A stretch of DNA of 64,000 nt from Andrena cerasifolii (GCF_050908995.1 NC_135129.1:3348001-3412000); one strand, 5' to 3'. Shown: positions 34,995-47,154, counted from the first letter of the stretch. Notes: a model not told the origin generated them from the sequence alone. Numbers and translations are program-made.

Positions 34995-36068
34995 TCATAT
35001 GTTTTAATTTTTTAAAAAAAATTGAGTGAAGAATGTCTACAGCGAATGAATTTTCGCTCTTTACCTCTTTCATTTTCCTTTTGCTACTTGTAAAGAGTTG
35101 CAGACGTTATCTGTAATAATTACGGTAACGTTTCGTTTTTTCCTGTGCCGCACATCTTCCTCAATCAAATAACATAAAACAAACCCTTAGAAGGAAGAAA
35201 CTTACCCCACATATTCGCTTTATTTTTACGCAAAGAAAAAGACACTATTTTAATTGTACGATGAATTTATTTGCATTGTATATCAGCCGTGCAGGGACAA
35301 ATATTATGTATAATTAGAAATTTTCATAAACGCGACTCAAATATAAAATATTTTCAATTACTGCGTCTCAGGCTTGAAAATACATTCGCACATATTGCCG
35401 GAAGTTTCTTTAATTTCGATTAATTACGTAGCGCTGCCTGTTCGGTGTCCCCAATTTTAGGGACGCAAACTGGAGCAAAGGTTAAATTCCACTCGCCAGG
35501 GGAGACATGAGCTTAAAAAAAAAAGCACAGATATCTCCAGCGACATGAAACAGAACGACGAGACACGGCATCCCGCTAGGTTAAAGTAAATTCAACTTTA
35601 GACGAACAATATTCGGGAAACGATGAGTGCCGCTATCGTGGAACGCCACGGTAAATGAAACGACAGGTGCATTTAGTACGGCATCAAGCCTAACTTTCGT
35701 GCCATTAAACGGCCTCTTAAATTCATTTGCACCGAGTGCAGCTTGGCCTCGAATCCCGCCCCCGATTTATGGCGAACTTCGTCCTATCACCCCCAACCCC
35801 TGCGCCCTTCTTGTTCTTTGTTTTCCATTCGCGGGGTGATAACGGTGTGTACTTTGTAGGAGTCCGAAATAAAATTTCAAGTAGGCCTTGTATTCCAAAA
35901 TTCCAAAATAATGGGACTTCGGAAGTACGTATGCATATATGGGGACCACATTGATATAATTTCCTAATACCAACGCGTCTTTCAGAAACCATATCTTAAG
36001 GGTGGATTCTCGTCTAAGAACTCCAAAAGTAACTGATATTTAAGAATTTTTCTTTAAGAAACTGTTGG
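34995..36068. other. Unassigned non-coding DNA
   Basis: 35440-35870 is less AT-rich and contains overlapping short frames on both strands (68-89 codons) with no domains. Nothing else is seen. Confidence 0.4.
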
Positions 36069-36655
36069 TCATACTGGATTAAACTCTTTTGGGATATAAG
36101 GAGGCATCTTTAAGCTTGCAGAAAATATTTTTTTCATGTCGATCCTTCTTATTGTTTATTAATTATTGTGGAATCTTGTCCACCTCTTCGACGATGTAAC
36201 TCCTGTTAGCGGGATGCGTAGCACCTATCACAGTCATCTGATTGCAAAATAAATAGAAGTTTCTTAAAGTTAGATAGTTTACGCTGGGATTGGTCCACTT
36301 TGAAGAAAAAAATATGAAAAATTGAAAGAGTTATAGCGTTTGAAAGAAAAAGTAAGTTCTTTCCTTAAACAAATTTTTCATATTATTCTTTATATCGACG
36401 AAAAAGTATTATAAATACAAACGAAAATCAAAATTTTAGGTCCAGTACCAGCGTAAGTTATTTAACTTTAAGAAAATTGTCTTCTTTTTGCAATCTGATG
36501 ACTGTGATAGGTGCTACACCTGACGCCAACGTCGTTGAAGAGGTTAACAGGATTCCACAACAATTAATAAATAATAAAAAGGATCGACATAAAAATAAAT
36601 TCTATAAGTTTAACAATAGTTTTTAAAAAAATATCATAAATTTCAGGGGCTGTTA
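36069..36655. mobile_element. ~590-bp inverted-repeat MITE, intact relative of 21.1-22.5 kb
   Basis: 36130-36300 aligns with the reverse complement of 36441-36600. Both arms contain GCACCTATCACAGTCATC (right arm with one change), CTTAAAGTTARATA and ACGCTGG. The single-copy centre is 36301-36440. A one-arm relative lies at 21100-22470, interrupted by a hAT. There is no coding frame. The element termini are not sharply defined, so target-site class is unknown. Confidence 0.75.
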
Positions 36656-37548
36656 CAAGAGAAGCCCCCCTTAAAGGTGCGCAACAACTCTGTCTAATTC
36701 CTTTTGTGCTTGCGTTAACTACTTCCTTAGAATTACGACGCGACGTTTTAGTTAGGGGTGCTTCTCTCAGACCACAACTCCGTCTTCTCTATTCCGACCT
36801 AACTTCCTTCTCCGAAGACTGAGGAAACAGAGACTTCCTCGGACGATCGGAACCTCACTCTTTCCTGAACCAGTAGAGGGAGACGTGTTACAGCACCTCC
36901 ACTGCCCCTTTTCTCTCGTCCCCTGGGGAAGAAAGACGTGGCCTCCGCGGAATACGGCACTTCTCCAGCTCCGTAGAATTTTCCAATCCTCAGACATCAC
37001 AGGGGTCGCCCTTTTGACGGCGCGTCTCCCTGAAACGCACTTGTATCTCGTGCGAGTTAATCAACCCCGCGATACCGACCTCATATCGAGGAGGTGACGT
37101 TACAAATCATTATTTCTGAAGCATTATTCCCTTTCGCACCGAATTTATTCTGAAGGAGTAAAATTAAAGCTGCAAACGGTAGACGATGTAAAAGAATTTA
37201 TGTAGAATAATGAATTCCTCTAAGCAAACTTATGGTTTTACTCAGAGCTACTACTTATTTGATTAAAAAGAATGTCTGAATAAAGGCGGGAAAATGTATT
37301 CTTATCATAGCTCGTTAAATGCCTGATTTTACTTTTAATGAAGCTTTGTAGATTTATAAAGCAGTTGCAGACGTTTTAGTCCAAAAATATTCCCTACTAA
37401 TGCCTTTATTCCAAAAAGGAACTACATTATTTTACGTTGCTCTAAATTGTTCAGAGATCATTTTGCGCATAATGCTGGACAATGTTGCATTAACACAGGT
37501 CTCAAATTTTGCTAAAATCGTTTCTTAAATCTAAAATTTCGAAACTCC
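36656..37548. other. Unassigned DNA, less AT-rich at 36700-37100
   Basis: 36700-37100 is less AT-rich and carries a 77-codon minus frame and a 70-codon plus frame, both without domains. The remainder is AT-rich with nothing recognised. Confidence 0.4.
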
Positions 37549-37735
37549 AAAGGTAGGCATTCGCTACGCTTCGCCTCGGCTCATTTTATCTTTCCTATGC
37601 TTTTCTTTTGCAGTTTGACAATTTGACTTACACTGCGCTTCGCCTCGCCTCGGCGCGACTCCGAGCCGCGAATTCTAGATGTGAGTGCGAAAAGAAGTTG
37701 CGTCGATGCGAGGCGAGGCGTAGTGAGAGCCTACT
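37549..37735. mobile_element. ~190-bp GC-rich MITE with ~29-bp inverted ends
   Basis: The left end AAGGTAGGCATTCGCTACGC continues with TTCGCCTCGGC. The right end, complemented, reads AAGTAGGCTCTCACTACGCC followed by TCGCCTCGC. A third internal copy of the motif CTGCGCTTCGCCTCGCCTCGG lies near 37634. The element directly abuts the TTAA palindrome that follows. Its GC content contrasts sharply with the flanks. No target duplication was established. Confidence 0.7.
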
Positions 37736-37739
37736 TTAA

Positions 37740-38133
37740 GGGGTTATGCCTAGTCAGGCGGTCGAAAAGAGGCGAATATTTGTGAATTTTTTTTGAAGAA
37801 GCGAAAGCGTATATTTTTACAGAACTTTTTGCAATTCAAAGAGCAACATTTAAAGAACATTTGGTAATTTTTTCGTAGAAAAATATTTACGTTTATAATA
37901 AAATTAAGAGCGACATCCAAGAAGCCTTTTTAAAAAGTTGTTTTGGGGCTTCTTGGATGTCGCTCTTAATTTTATTATAAACGTAAATATTTTTCTACGA
38001 AAAAATTACCAAATGTTCTTTAAATGTTGCTCTTTGAATTGCAAAAAGTTCTGTAAAAATATACGCTTTCGCTTCTTCAAAAAAAATTCACAAATATTCG
38101 CCTCTTTTCGACCGCCCGACTAGGCATAACCCC
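37740..38133. mobile_element. 394-bp palindromic element, copy 2 (complete, TTAA-flanked)
   Basis: TTAA at 37736-37739 and 38134-38137 flank GGGGTTATGCCTAGTCAGGC and its inverted partner GCCCGACTAGGCATAACCCC. The arms are nearly perfect over about 185 bp with a ~25-base asymmetric centre (CTTTTTAAAAAGTTGTTTTG). The element is near-identical to 9429-9820 in the opposite orientation. It has no gene of its own; the 61-codon frame read through an arm is identical in both copies because the DNA is. High identity of arms and copies suggests recent activity. Confidence 0.93.
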
Positions 38134-38137
38134 TTAA

Positions 38138-38890
38138 GTTACTGAAGTTGATCTCAGAATTTTGTTCTTACTTTTATAGACATAAATCACCAAACTGAAA
38201 CATTTAAATGCATAGATATTGTTATTCTCGAAAACAGTGAAGGCGTCATGCCCGTGCAATTTAAACCCAAACCATATTTAGAAGACATTGATTTAAAGTA
38301 TGATTAATTTTTAAATCAGTATTTTTTTTAGATCAGACGCAACTGTGAGTACTGTAGAAGATTTATATCAATGACAAACTAAACCGAGATTGAAATCTTC
38401 ATTGACTTCTCACCTTTTATCTAATTTCTCACATTTTCCCTAACGTTTCCCTAACGAATTATAGAAGGACCATGTTGTAATCCATTATTTGTCTCAATAT
38501 GCGCATTGTTCTTTCCAACGTGTCATTCCCATTCGATAGTATCGAAGAACGTTTTTCCCACTCACTGTACTGCTTTCTAGCAATATTTCTATATTGGCGA
38601 TAGTGCGCATGTCAATATGTAACTTCAGTTGTCAGTTTTCTATATGACAGCAATAAACAGAAAATGGAGAACCGTTTCTGAGGCTGCAACGTGACTGGAC
38701 GAATTCGATGTATGATTCAATAAATTACCTTCAGCTTCATATTTTTTCAATAACACGAACGCTCCATTTTTTTTTAGAATAGGTACCTGTCTCTCGCGGA
38801 AGATAATAGGAGGAACAGTAAATCATGAAAAACAATGTTGGGAAGAGTCAGCCTTTGATTTAAAATATTTTACACTTTACTTTTATTTGA
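38138..38890. other. AT-rich stretch, nothing recognised
   Basis: There is no gene or repeat end apart from short homopolymer runs. Confidence 0.45.
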
Positions 38891-39400
38891 TACTAGCTTT
38901 ACTACTCGGCTTCGCCCGGAATTTAGATTCTGATTTTATAAAAAAATGAATTTTTATTTATTTGTTTTTTTTGTGTGAAAATTGTCACATTCATCTGGAT
39001 TAGGTAGGTATAATGAGCTGCGACACATTTCGAGACCCCAGAGTTTACTCTTCAAACCTTTTTTTACGCTACAGGCAATTATTTGTAATTATTTTCATCG
39101 CAAAAAGGTTGCATAAAAAAAAGGTTTGAACAGTAAACTCTGGGGTCACGAAATGTGTCGCAGCTCGTTATACCTAGCTAATCCAGATGAATGTGACAAT
39201 TTTCACAAAAAAAAAACAAATATGCGATGAAAATAATTACAAATAAAGTAACTTAAAATACATAGAAACGCACAAATTATAGAAAAACAAATCTTAATTT
39301 CGTGACCCCAGAGTTTACCCCCCAGTAAACAAGTGTATAGAAATATAGAAAGTGTTTGTGTATTTTAAGTTACTTTATTTGTAATTATTTTCATCGCAAT
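38891..39400. repeat. Compound repeat: two adjacent inverted repeats
   Basis: CTAGCTTTACTACTCGGCTT followed by CGCCCGGAATTT (38893-38921) is similar to a wording common in dispersed arthropod repeats and to the 57741 locus. Next, 38972-39215 is an inverted repeat with outer arms GTGAAAATTGTCACATTCAT and inner arms containing CCCCAGAGTTTAC. Immediately after it, 39224-39398 is a second inverted repeat with ~42-bp arms starting GCGATGAAAATAATTACAAA. The word GACCCCAGAGTTTAC occurs three times (39035, 39135 complemented, 39303), linking both. The family is not assigned. Confidence 0.75.
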
Positions 39401-40540
39401 AAATCAAGTAAAAGTTACAATTCTGTGTAAGAACTATTCCAAATGGAAATCCAGGATAATATTGAATTTAAGATATTACACTATACTAAAAATTAACGCA
39501 TTATGTCGTCAAATAAATATTGTTATTCATAAAAGTACCCTTACTCCATATATATAACAAAGTTCACATATTACAGCTATGATACTGTAAGAATTTCCAA
39601 TTCTAATTCACATTAATATAAACCTTGATTAACAAAGACCTTAGAGTAGCAACGAACAATATTCGCCCAAATTCAATATGTATTTTACATAAACTTACCT
39701 GCAATACATTAATATTCCTGCGATCTCATTATAAATTCTAATCTATTATGCATAAATTGAATTACATTTTTGTAAAATTTACTCTTATCTTGTTCCATCT
39801 TTCAACTAATGTTTGAGCATTTCTTTGACAAATCATACTAACTAAAATGCCTTACTTCTTCAATATACCTATATTTTAAAAATACTGTTTTTATGACGCA
39901 TAAAACAGTAACTCTAACATTGATTTAATACATCATACTGGCGAGGGTGGCATTTAATTGAAAGAAAAAACTTGGTTGCATTGAGGATCCGTTTCAAATA
40001 CTATTTGTACAACAAATTAAGATATTAATTTAAAGCTTTCCTAACGTTACTCGTGACTAACAATTGTATATACTTGCTTATAGTATAATTCTTAATCTTA
40101 ACGTCATTTATACAAGTAGTGAAAAATTCACCGAAGCACACTGCCAAAATGTAACATCGATATTCACGCACCTAAACGACCAGCGCTCCTACCGGAACAG
40201 GGACCGAAGGAGTTAGATTCGTAGCGACGAAAATGTGGAATGTGTTGCGAGATGAGTAACGGTCAAGGCTTTACATTCAATGGGGGTAAAGCGTCGGCTT
40301 CGCCGTGCAGGAGCGTGAAAAATGCGGAACTTCCTCGTTTTCCGGCACACCGTTGGTGATGCATCGAGCCCCAACATCAGAGAGACGAATGTCGCAACAA
40401 TTTCAAGTGCAAATATTCGCGGGGTTTTAAAATCGACAACGACAATGCATGGGTAGCTGTGCGCATTTCTGACGCTGCTCTATGATAAAGTGCAATGAAA
40501 TTTTCTTACGTATGCATTAAAAAACATGATATTCTTCCTA
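39401..40540. other. Unassigned non-coding DNA
   Basis: AT-rich up to about 40130, then less AT-rich to 40480. No frame or RNA gene could be supported. Confidence 0.4.
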
Positions 40541-40731
40541 CACTGCGTTCCACATTAGAGCGTACTCGTTTCGCGCATGGACACGCTGTTGATTGGTAGC
40601 AAACCGGCAGGGAAAGTGCTGCGACCAATCGCGAAATTGCTACGACCAATCGCGTGCGTCAGATCCGTGGGAGCTGCGCAGATCGGTCGCAAATCGGTAG
40701 GGGCGTTGGTACGCTCTTATATGGAACGCAG
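40541..40731. mobile_element. ~190-bp TA-flanked MITE
   Basis: The left end CACTGCGTTCCACATTAGAG (then CGTAC) pairs with the right end GTACGCTCTTATATGGAACG (then CAGTA). TA dinucleotides flank both ends. The inside repeats GCGACCAATCGCG and CTACGACCAATCGCG, a short internal direct repeat. Two mismatches between the ~25-bp terminal repeats show a moderately young element. Tc1/mariner-type by TA target, as inference. Confidence 0.8.
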
Positions 40732-40733
40732 TA

Positions 40734-42179
40734 TATTTTGTTTACGATGTTAATTATTCGTCAATATCAGAAGAAATAATTCCGTATGTTACTAAGTACA
40801 AATTATTTTTTTTTACCCTCTCTTCCACTCTCCCTAGTAATGAAAAATTTCACCGCGTACCTATTGTTTCCATCAGAACATGCCAGTAATCCCAATTTTT
40901 TGACAATTGTATTCCTCGCGATTGCCATGCCTGATTCTTCTGCTGCCTCGCAAGATTTTTCCGCTCTGCGTGGTTGCGTAGAAAAGCATGAATTCGCGCT
41001 AAAGGACCATTTACTTGGCAGCGTTGGTAAGTCGTAAGTGAACGTCAAACGAAAACGTTTAATTACCGTCGGGCATAAGCAGAAAGTATGGTTCAAGCAT
41101 TTTCAGAATTTAAATGAATAAATGGAGCAGTCTTCATCCGGCTCTGCACGGCTCCCTAGACTTTGTAGTTCAACTGGAACAGGCGAAGGTAATTTTTTTT
41201 AAAGCTTTATAGAATAGGATCTTTTAGAATGTGAGGATGTAACCGAACCTTGAGTGGATTTTAAATCACTATAAACTACACGAATACTGAAATAGAGGAA
41301 CAATTCAAATAAATAAAAACTTTCTGTTCTATTTTATAGCGAATACATTCAGAGCGTAACAGCCTATATCTAAATAGAGTATATGTATGACCACACTGTA
41401 GAGTTCCACATACAATCCATGTATGTAGCTAGAAATCGGTGTTCGTAGCGAACTTAAAGAAAACAAATATGTCCCTCTATCTTCAGACTCCACGTTTCTT
41501 TCATATTCTCCACAAAAATTAGCCTGACACCGAATGTTTCATTACGACGTCACGAGAGAGCTGTTTTGTCCTGTCGCGTTACAAAAGAACTTCCCATCTG
41601 TGCGTCCTCCGAGGCACCTTTCCTCTTCAATCTGGGAACAGAGTTGGCTGCTGCGAAGTAGATCCATCGAAGTCTACCTCTGCCCTTTCATTCGGCCAAC
41701 AGTAGTGCGTGCATCATTCTTTCTTTTTAAAGAGTCCACTGGAATTAACAGAAGCTATCTCCTACCAGAATTCGCTTCCCTCTATTTACCTACATATCAA
41801 ACAATAAATAACAGATGGAGCACATTACTTTTCTTATCAGATGAAATTGTAGTTTAAAGGTGCAGATGATTCATCAAACATAAGGTATTACTCGTTGGAC
41901 TATCAACTAGTGAAACTAAATAGTTTGGATCATTTCATGATGCAAAAAATGAAAAATTAGCAACTGTCTCTAATAGTGTAGCCCAAGACAGTAGCTGAGT
42001 GGTTGAAACATATCTCTGTGTTCTGATTAAATTATTTCACGTCAGTTTACAAATACATTATTTGATAATTACTGAGCAGTTCTGCCGTTGGTAGCCAAGT
42101 AATGGAAAATCATTAAAAAATTTGACGAAATAACACGTGAGTCCGGGCAAAAGAGTCTGTTGCCTACAATTGAGGGTGT
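40734..42179. other. Unassigned non-coding DNA
   Basis: There are overlapping 83-107-codon frames on both strands (40786-41096 and 41534-41857) with no domains. No repeat ends were recognised. Confidence 0.4.
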
Positions 42180-42553
42180 ACAGTATTTCCTCGTTAGCGG
42201 CTCGCTGGTCGGGGCCGGTGTTGAGCCCGTATCGTGAACAGAGCCCTAATTCGTTTCTCGCTTCTTTCTGGCCGAAGGGGGGAGCGAGATGGAACACTGC
42301 GTGCGCGGCGAGCGTGCGCGATGGTCGCGAGCGCTTACCGTGAACACGAAAACCGCTTCGCAATATCTTGACGCAGGCCCGGTTCACGGTAAGCGCTTGC
42401 GACCATCGCGCACGCAAAGGACAGACTGTCAGGCCTCGCTCTCGTTCCATCTCGCTCTCGCCTTCGCCGGAGAAAAGTGAGACAGAAGTGGTGGGGATAG
42501 CGAAAAGTCCGTATCGTGTACACCAAACCGAGCCCGTAAAGAAGAAATACTGT
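42180..42553. mobile_element. GC-rich ~375-bp inverted-repeat element
   Basis: The left ACAGTATTTCCTCGTTAGCG pairs with right-end GAAGAAATACTGT. Moving inward, GAGCGAGATGGAAC pairs with GTTCCATCTCGCTC, and GCGCGATGGTCGCGAGCGCT, then TACCGTGAAC, pairs with GTTCACGGTAAGCGCTTGCG followed by ACCATCGCGC. The loop is near 42345-42378. Arms are imperfect outside the inner 30 bp. Frames of 63-130 codons on both strands follow from low stop density in GC-rich DNA. The class is unknown. Confidence 0.7.
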
Positions 42554-45500
42554 ATCTGGTGCGATGGCGTGCTAGGGCCTCGTTTCTCTGGCCTTACGTC
42601 GATTGAACTGTTTCGCTAGTTCGTGACGATCTTCATCTGGACGCCAGCGGTACGAAAGCACCGTGCCACGTGGCCACGCACGAGTTAAGTTCTGGAGAGA
42701 AAAAAGCGTCGAAACCGCTTTCAGTGGCAATAAATAAAACTGATAAGCCGCCACGGTGTTTGCGAACGTTTTACTATTACTTTTCCATCCTGCTGCCATT
42801 AGTTCTCATTATATCTGTATCACTACGAACAACGACCCGTACCCAAGACCCACTGCTTCGATTTACGACGAATGCACGCGACCACCATTAAGCTTGTCAT
42901 TTATTACGGTTCCTTTAGAGCCACCCGGATTTTTGCGTAATATTAACAGTGGGTAATGGATATATACGACGCTGCGGAATTGTAAACATTGCTTTCTTCG
43001 AGTGCGAGGTATTTGCGCCCCCCGAGCTCACGCAGATTGGATATTTGAAACCCAGCATTAGGTTCAATAACAGCGGGCAGCATTTTGTTGAACTGGCCCT
43101 TTACTGTTTTGAATTATATATAATTATGTAAATTATTTACATAATAAATGGTGTATTTATTTTCGCTGTTATACTTTCCAAGTGTAAAGACGTATTATTA
43201 TTTATTTATTTATTTAACGGGTAATGCGTTTCTGAATTATAACAAAGTACTGATATAAAAGATGAGAAGAAAGAAAAAATGCAATGATATTTAATACAAA
43301 AGCATGTATTGCCCTAAGTTCGCCCAGGAAAGAAATCGATTCAAAGTTGAGACAAATTTCAAGCTGAACCTGAATGAAGTTAAAAACATCCAGAGTGGAA
43401 TACAATTTTTCAAATCGATTAATCTACTCGACCTCTTATAATTGAGCTTTATGTAATTTTGTAACCAAATGTCAAATATTTAATCATTGTGCGGAGGTGG
43501 GTGGTCGCTAATGACTTCATTGTAGATGCGACCACTTTAAAATAAAAACCTACTTAAAAAAAGCATGCATACTACCGCTCAGAAGTATTTATTCATTTTA
43601 ACTACACTACTTCTTATATATTACCTCATTCAAAGTCAGTGCTAGTATTTTTTTTTAAGGAATTATATTCCTTTCTGTTGACAGAATTAATTAGAGCCTG
43701 AAGAAGCTTAGTCTGCGTGTATTTTAGGTGCAAACGTTTGATTACGCGTAGCAAAGAATATCCAGAGATTTAGTAAAATGTACAAAATTAAACAAAGAGG
43801 ATGTGAAAGAGGTAGCAGTTCAAAAATGATAAAGAAATCTTCACTGGCTAACGCAATAAATAAGACTGGAATATCGACAATATTGACTAATAGGTACCTA
43901 TTAGTTTTCCCTCATTCCGCTATTATTCTTCATTGTTTCCACGCAAAAAGAATGGTCATGCGAACTGTTGATCTTCACGGGTCAGCGTCTATTAATAATG
44001 ATTCCCTCTATTGAAACCTGCTGTACTCATTAGTTACCACTATTTCGCAATACTTCTTTTTACTATATCTTTAAAAATCCCCTTGTGTGTTGGAAATTAA
44101 CGAAGATGAGTGGTACCAGATGTAACTATATTTCTAAAATAAGGGCAGTCTTATCTGTCTTGAAAGAAACTCTCTTATTTTTAAAAAGTAACCTTTACTA
44201 AGTTTATACTAAAAAATTGAATAATTTAAATTTTTTAATTAAATTGACGCCATAAAATGGGTTTATACAACCAACCAATTGTTGACTGCCGACTTGACTA
44301 GTGCTGAAAGTTGTTCATCCCAACTGCAAAAAGTCTGCGGAAGCCCTTGGGCATAACCTGAAGGAATTTTTATCTCTTAGAAGAAGTTTTGTCGGTTTAT
44401 TATTGAAACCAGAAATATTCATTTTTAATATGATAAATACTAATTAAATAATTATTTATTAAGGACTCCACATCACTGCAAGTATTATTCACTCCCCCAA
44501 GTTTCTCTATTCCCGCGCACACTGTGTCATCCATAGGCCAGAATGATCCTACCTTCCGTGTTTCCCACCGCAATTTCCTAAACTCTGACTTATTCTATTA
44601 TCCCACTCCCATTTCTCCAAATCCTTAAAAGCCATTGTATTTCATAACTCCATCTCATTATTGTTTCAAAACCAAGTCAGACTGAATTTAATCCTGGTAA
44701 TGATCAATCAATAATATGTACTTTACTTTCCTTCATTTTTCGCAATCCCTTCACATTTTTCTAGCAAGTTTTCTACTCTTCTTCTATAAAATCCATTTGA
44801 TCCTGATTGAGAAAATTCTTCAATTACATTTTCGACGTTCTCCGTTGACTTTCTCATCGTTCAAACCAACTTTAACAGCAACTCGAACTAATAATCTTTC
44901 TACACACCTGACAAGTGTTTTCCCTTGCCACAGTTGCGTCGTTTTGAAGTGAAACGTTTGATCTATGCTTGTCAAGTTTTCACACAACATTGTCGGAAAA
45001 TCCCTGCCTAGGCTAGCATTTACATCAAATGGATAAATAATGTTTGAGCTTAGCTGTATTACTATAGACTCGGTCCTCACAAATCCGCAATAAGTTCAAT
45101 TAAATTTCGTAGTTAAGCAAACTACCCCGTGCAATCGCGATCTTTCTACCAAAGCTAATAGCTACCACTACTTTCCAACGTTTCATTGAAAAGTGAGTAA
45201 CACTTTCATCTCGTAATGCTGAACGAAAAGCCACGCAGCTCTTATGGCAAGCAATTTCTGGAGGATTCAAACGTGAAAATGATATTTCAGCTGCTAGGAC
45301 GTCCCGCAGAATATTTTCGGCGGGAATTCGCTGCACTCGCTTTCCTCATGAATCGGTGAAACGCGGAATTAAACGAGCTGCGGATCCCCAAGCGTAAAAG
45401 TTCGAAGGCTTATGTTATACACGCGGACAATACAAGCGGGCCGCTTTAAACTTCGTAAATTTTTCACCACCTGAAAATTGAATACTTCCATCCCCCGGCC

Positions 45501-45884
45501 CCATGTCGTTTTAACTGCGCCCGTATTGCCGTCCCGCTGGAAAAGTCTTCGGCGGGATCAAATGACAATACGGGATGGACAGATGAAAACGCAATGTGCC
45601 ATAAATGTCGATTGGAAACACTGTGGCCACTGCAGATTTCTCATGTCGCTGGTGAACGATGCCATAAATAATTGAGCACGTTAATGACGGCATGCAAATA
45701 CTATAATGACAAATACCCCAACGGTGTTTGCCGTTCCGGTTTAGTTAATTTGTGCGAAACGCTGCGCGTGTTCTGTAGCTGAATTACAGACAGCACATGC
45801 CGGACGATCTGGCAGAAGTGAAACATTTCATTGCGATTACGGTAAAACTTCTCTGCACCAAAGTTCCGTCGCGATATTAAGCTA
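42554..45884. other. Unassigned interval, some less AT-rich blocks
   Basis: 43200-43217 is a short TTTA simple repeat. 44490-44640 is pyrimidine-rich. 45090-45860 is less AT-rich and contains ATGCAAAT at 45692 and several TAAT-core words; regulatory function is only a guess. The frames (60-88 codons) have no domains. Confidence 0.4.
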
Positions 45885-47154
45885 GGAATCCACCGGGAAG
45901 CTAAGCTATGCGATGCTACGCTGTGCCATGCTGCGTTTTAAAGAAATTAGCTTCGATACATTCTTATGGAACCGTTTCCAACAAAAGCTACGTTAAAACA
46001 TAGCATCGCATAGCAGAGCTTACAAGGGGAGGACACCATGTGGTAGACACCGATTTTGGTGAGCTTTGGCACGGTGGATCTATGTCGAAAATAAGTAAAT
46101 AGGTGCCCGAGCGTTTCTGCCAATAAGCCTTCTATTATTATAGAGATATTTACATGTAAATTATTAAAAATTTCATAGTGGCCGTGGGGTTTTAGTAGGT
46201 AAAAATCCCACACTACCCTGGCGCCCGCGGGAGATTCCCTTCTGGAGGCGTCAGGGTGCCTTTTAAAGATGTCTGTACGTTAATAAATTTTTTTTATAAA
46301 TTTTATAATTTTATAATTTTTTTTTTATAAATTACTTTTTTTTATAAATTTTTTTTAACTTGGGGAAATCGTCAAAAGATTCCCCTCTGAAGGCGTCAGG
46401 GTGACTTTTGAAGATGTCTCTATATTAAATTTTTTTTTTTATAAATTTTATAATTTTATAATTTTTTTTTATAAATTACTTTTTTTTATATATTTTGTTA
46501 ACTTGGGGAAATCTTCAAAAGATTCCCCTCTGAAGGAATTGAATATTTTGGGGAAGTCTTTTGAAGATTTCCCCAAGTTAAAAAAGAAAATTTATAAAAA
46601 TAAATTACTTTTTTTTATAAATTTTTTTTAACTTGGGGAAATCTTCAAAAGATTCCCCTCTGAAGGAAGGGAATCTTTTGGGAAGTCTTTTGAAGATTTC
46701 CCCAAGTTAAAAAAGAAAATTTATAAAAATAAGTTACTTTTCTTTATAAATTTTTTTAACTTGGGGAAATCTTCAAAAGATTCCCCTCTGAAGGAAGGGA
46801 ATCTTTTGGGGAAGTCTTTTGAAGATTTCCCCAAGTTAAAAAAGAAAATTTAAAAAAAAGAGTAATTTATAAAAAACCCATAAACTTTTTTTTTAACGTG
46901 GAGACATCTTCAAAGGGACTCCGACGCCTCCAGAAGGGAATCTCCCGCGGGCGCCAGGGTAGTGTGGGATTTCTACCCACTAAAACCCCACGGGCACTAT
47001 GAAATTTTGAATAATTTCCTTGTAAATATCTCTATTATTAAGGCGCATTGGCAGAAACGCTCGGACACCTATTTACTTATTTTCAAGGCTCATCAAAATC
47101 GGTGTCTATCACATGGTGTCCTCCCCTTGTTAGCTTAGCTTCCCGGTGGATTCC
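45885..47154. mobile_element. MITE split by the element at 46023-47129
   Basis: The left part begins GGAATCCACCGGGAAGCTAA and the right part ends with its inverted partner TTAGCTTCCCGGTGGATTCC (one short gap). Without the insert, the element would be about 160 bp and strongly palindromic: GCTATGCGATGCTA at 45905 pairs with TAGCATCGCATAGC at 46001. The insert interrupts the right arm at a TTA. There is no coding frame and its own target duplication is not clear. Confidence 0.75.
46023..47129. mobile_element. 1.1-kb TTA-flanked element with tandem hairpin core
   Basis: TTA at 46020-46022 and 47130-47132 flank CAAGGGGAGGACACCATGTG and its inverted partner CACATGGTGTCCTCCCCTTG. The terminal repeats extend about 230 bp inward and include CCCGCGGGCGCCAGGGTAGT, at the left as its complement. 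The core 46340-46870 is an array of 100-130-bp units, each a hairpin of AACTTGGGGAAATCTTCAAA paired with TTTGAAGATTTCCCCAAGTT and separated by TTTATAAA spacers. A TWA target fits PIF/Harbinger elements; without a transposase this remains inference. Confidence 0.85.

Noticed and set aside
36223..36245. TATCACAGTCATC resembling the seed of the miR-2/miR-13 family
   Set aside because: The word lies in a repetitive inverted-repeat element, pairs with an arm 250 bp away rather than in a ~70-base hairpin, and diverges after the seed.
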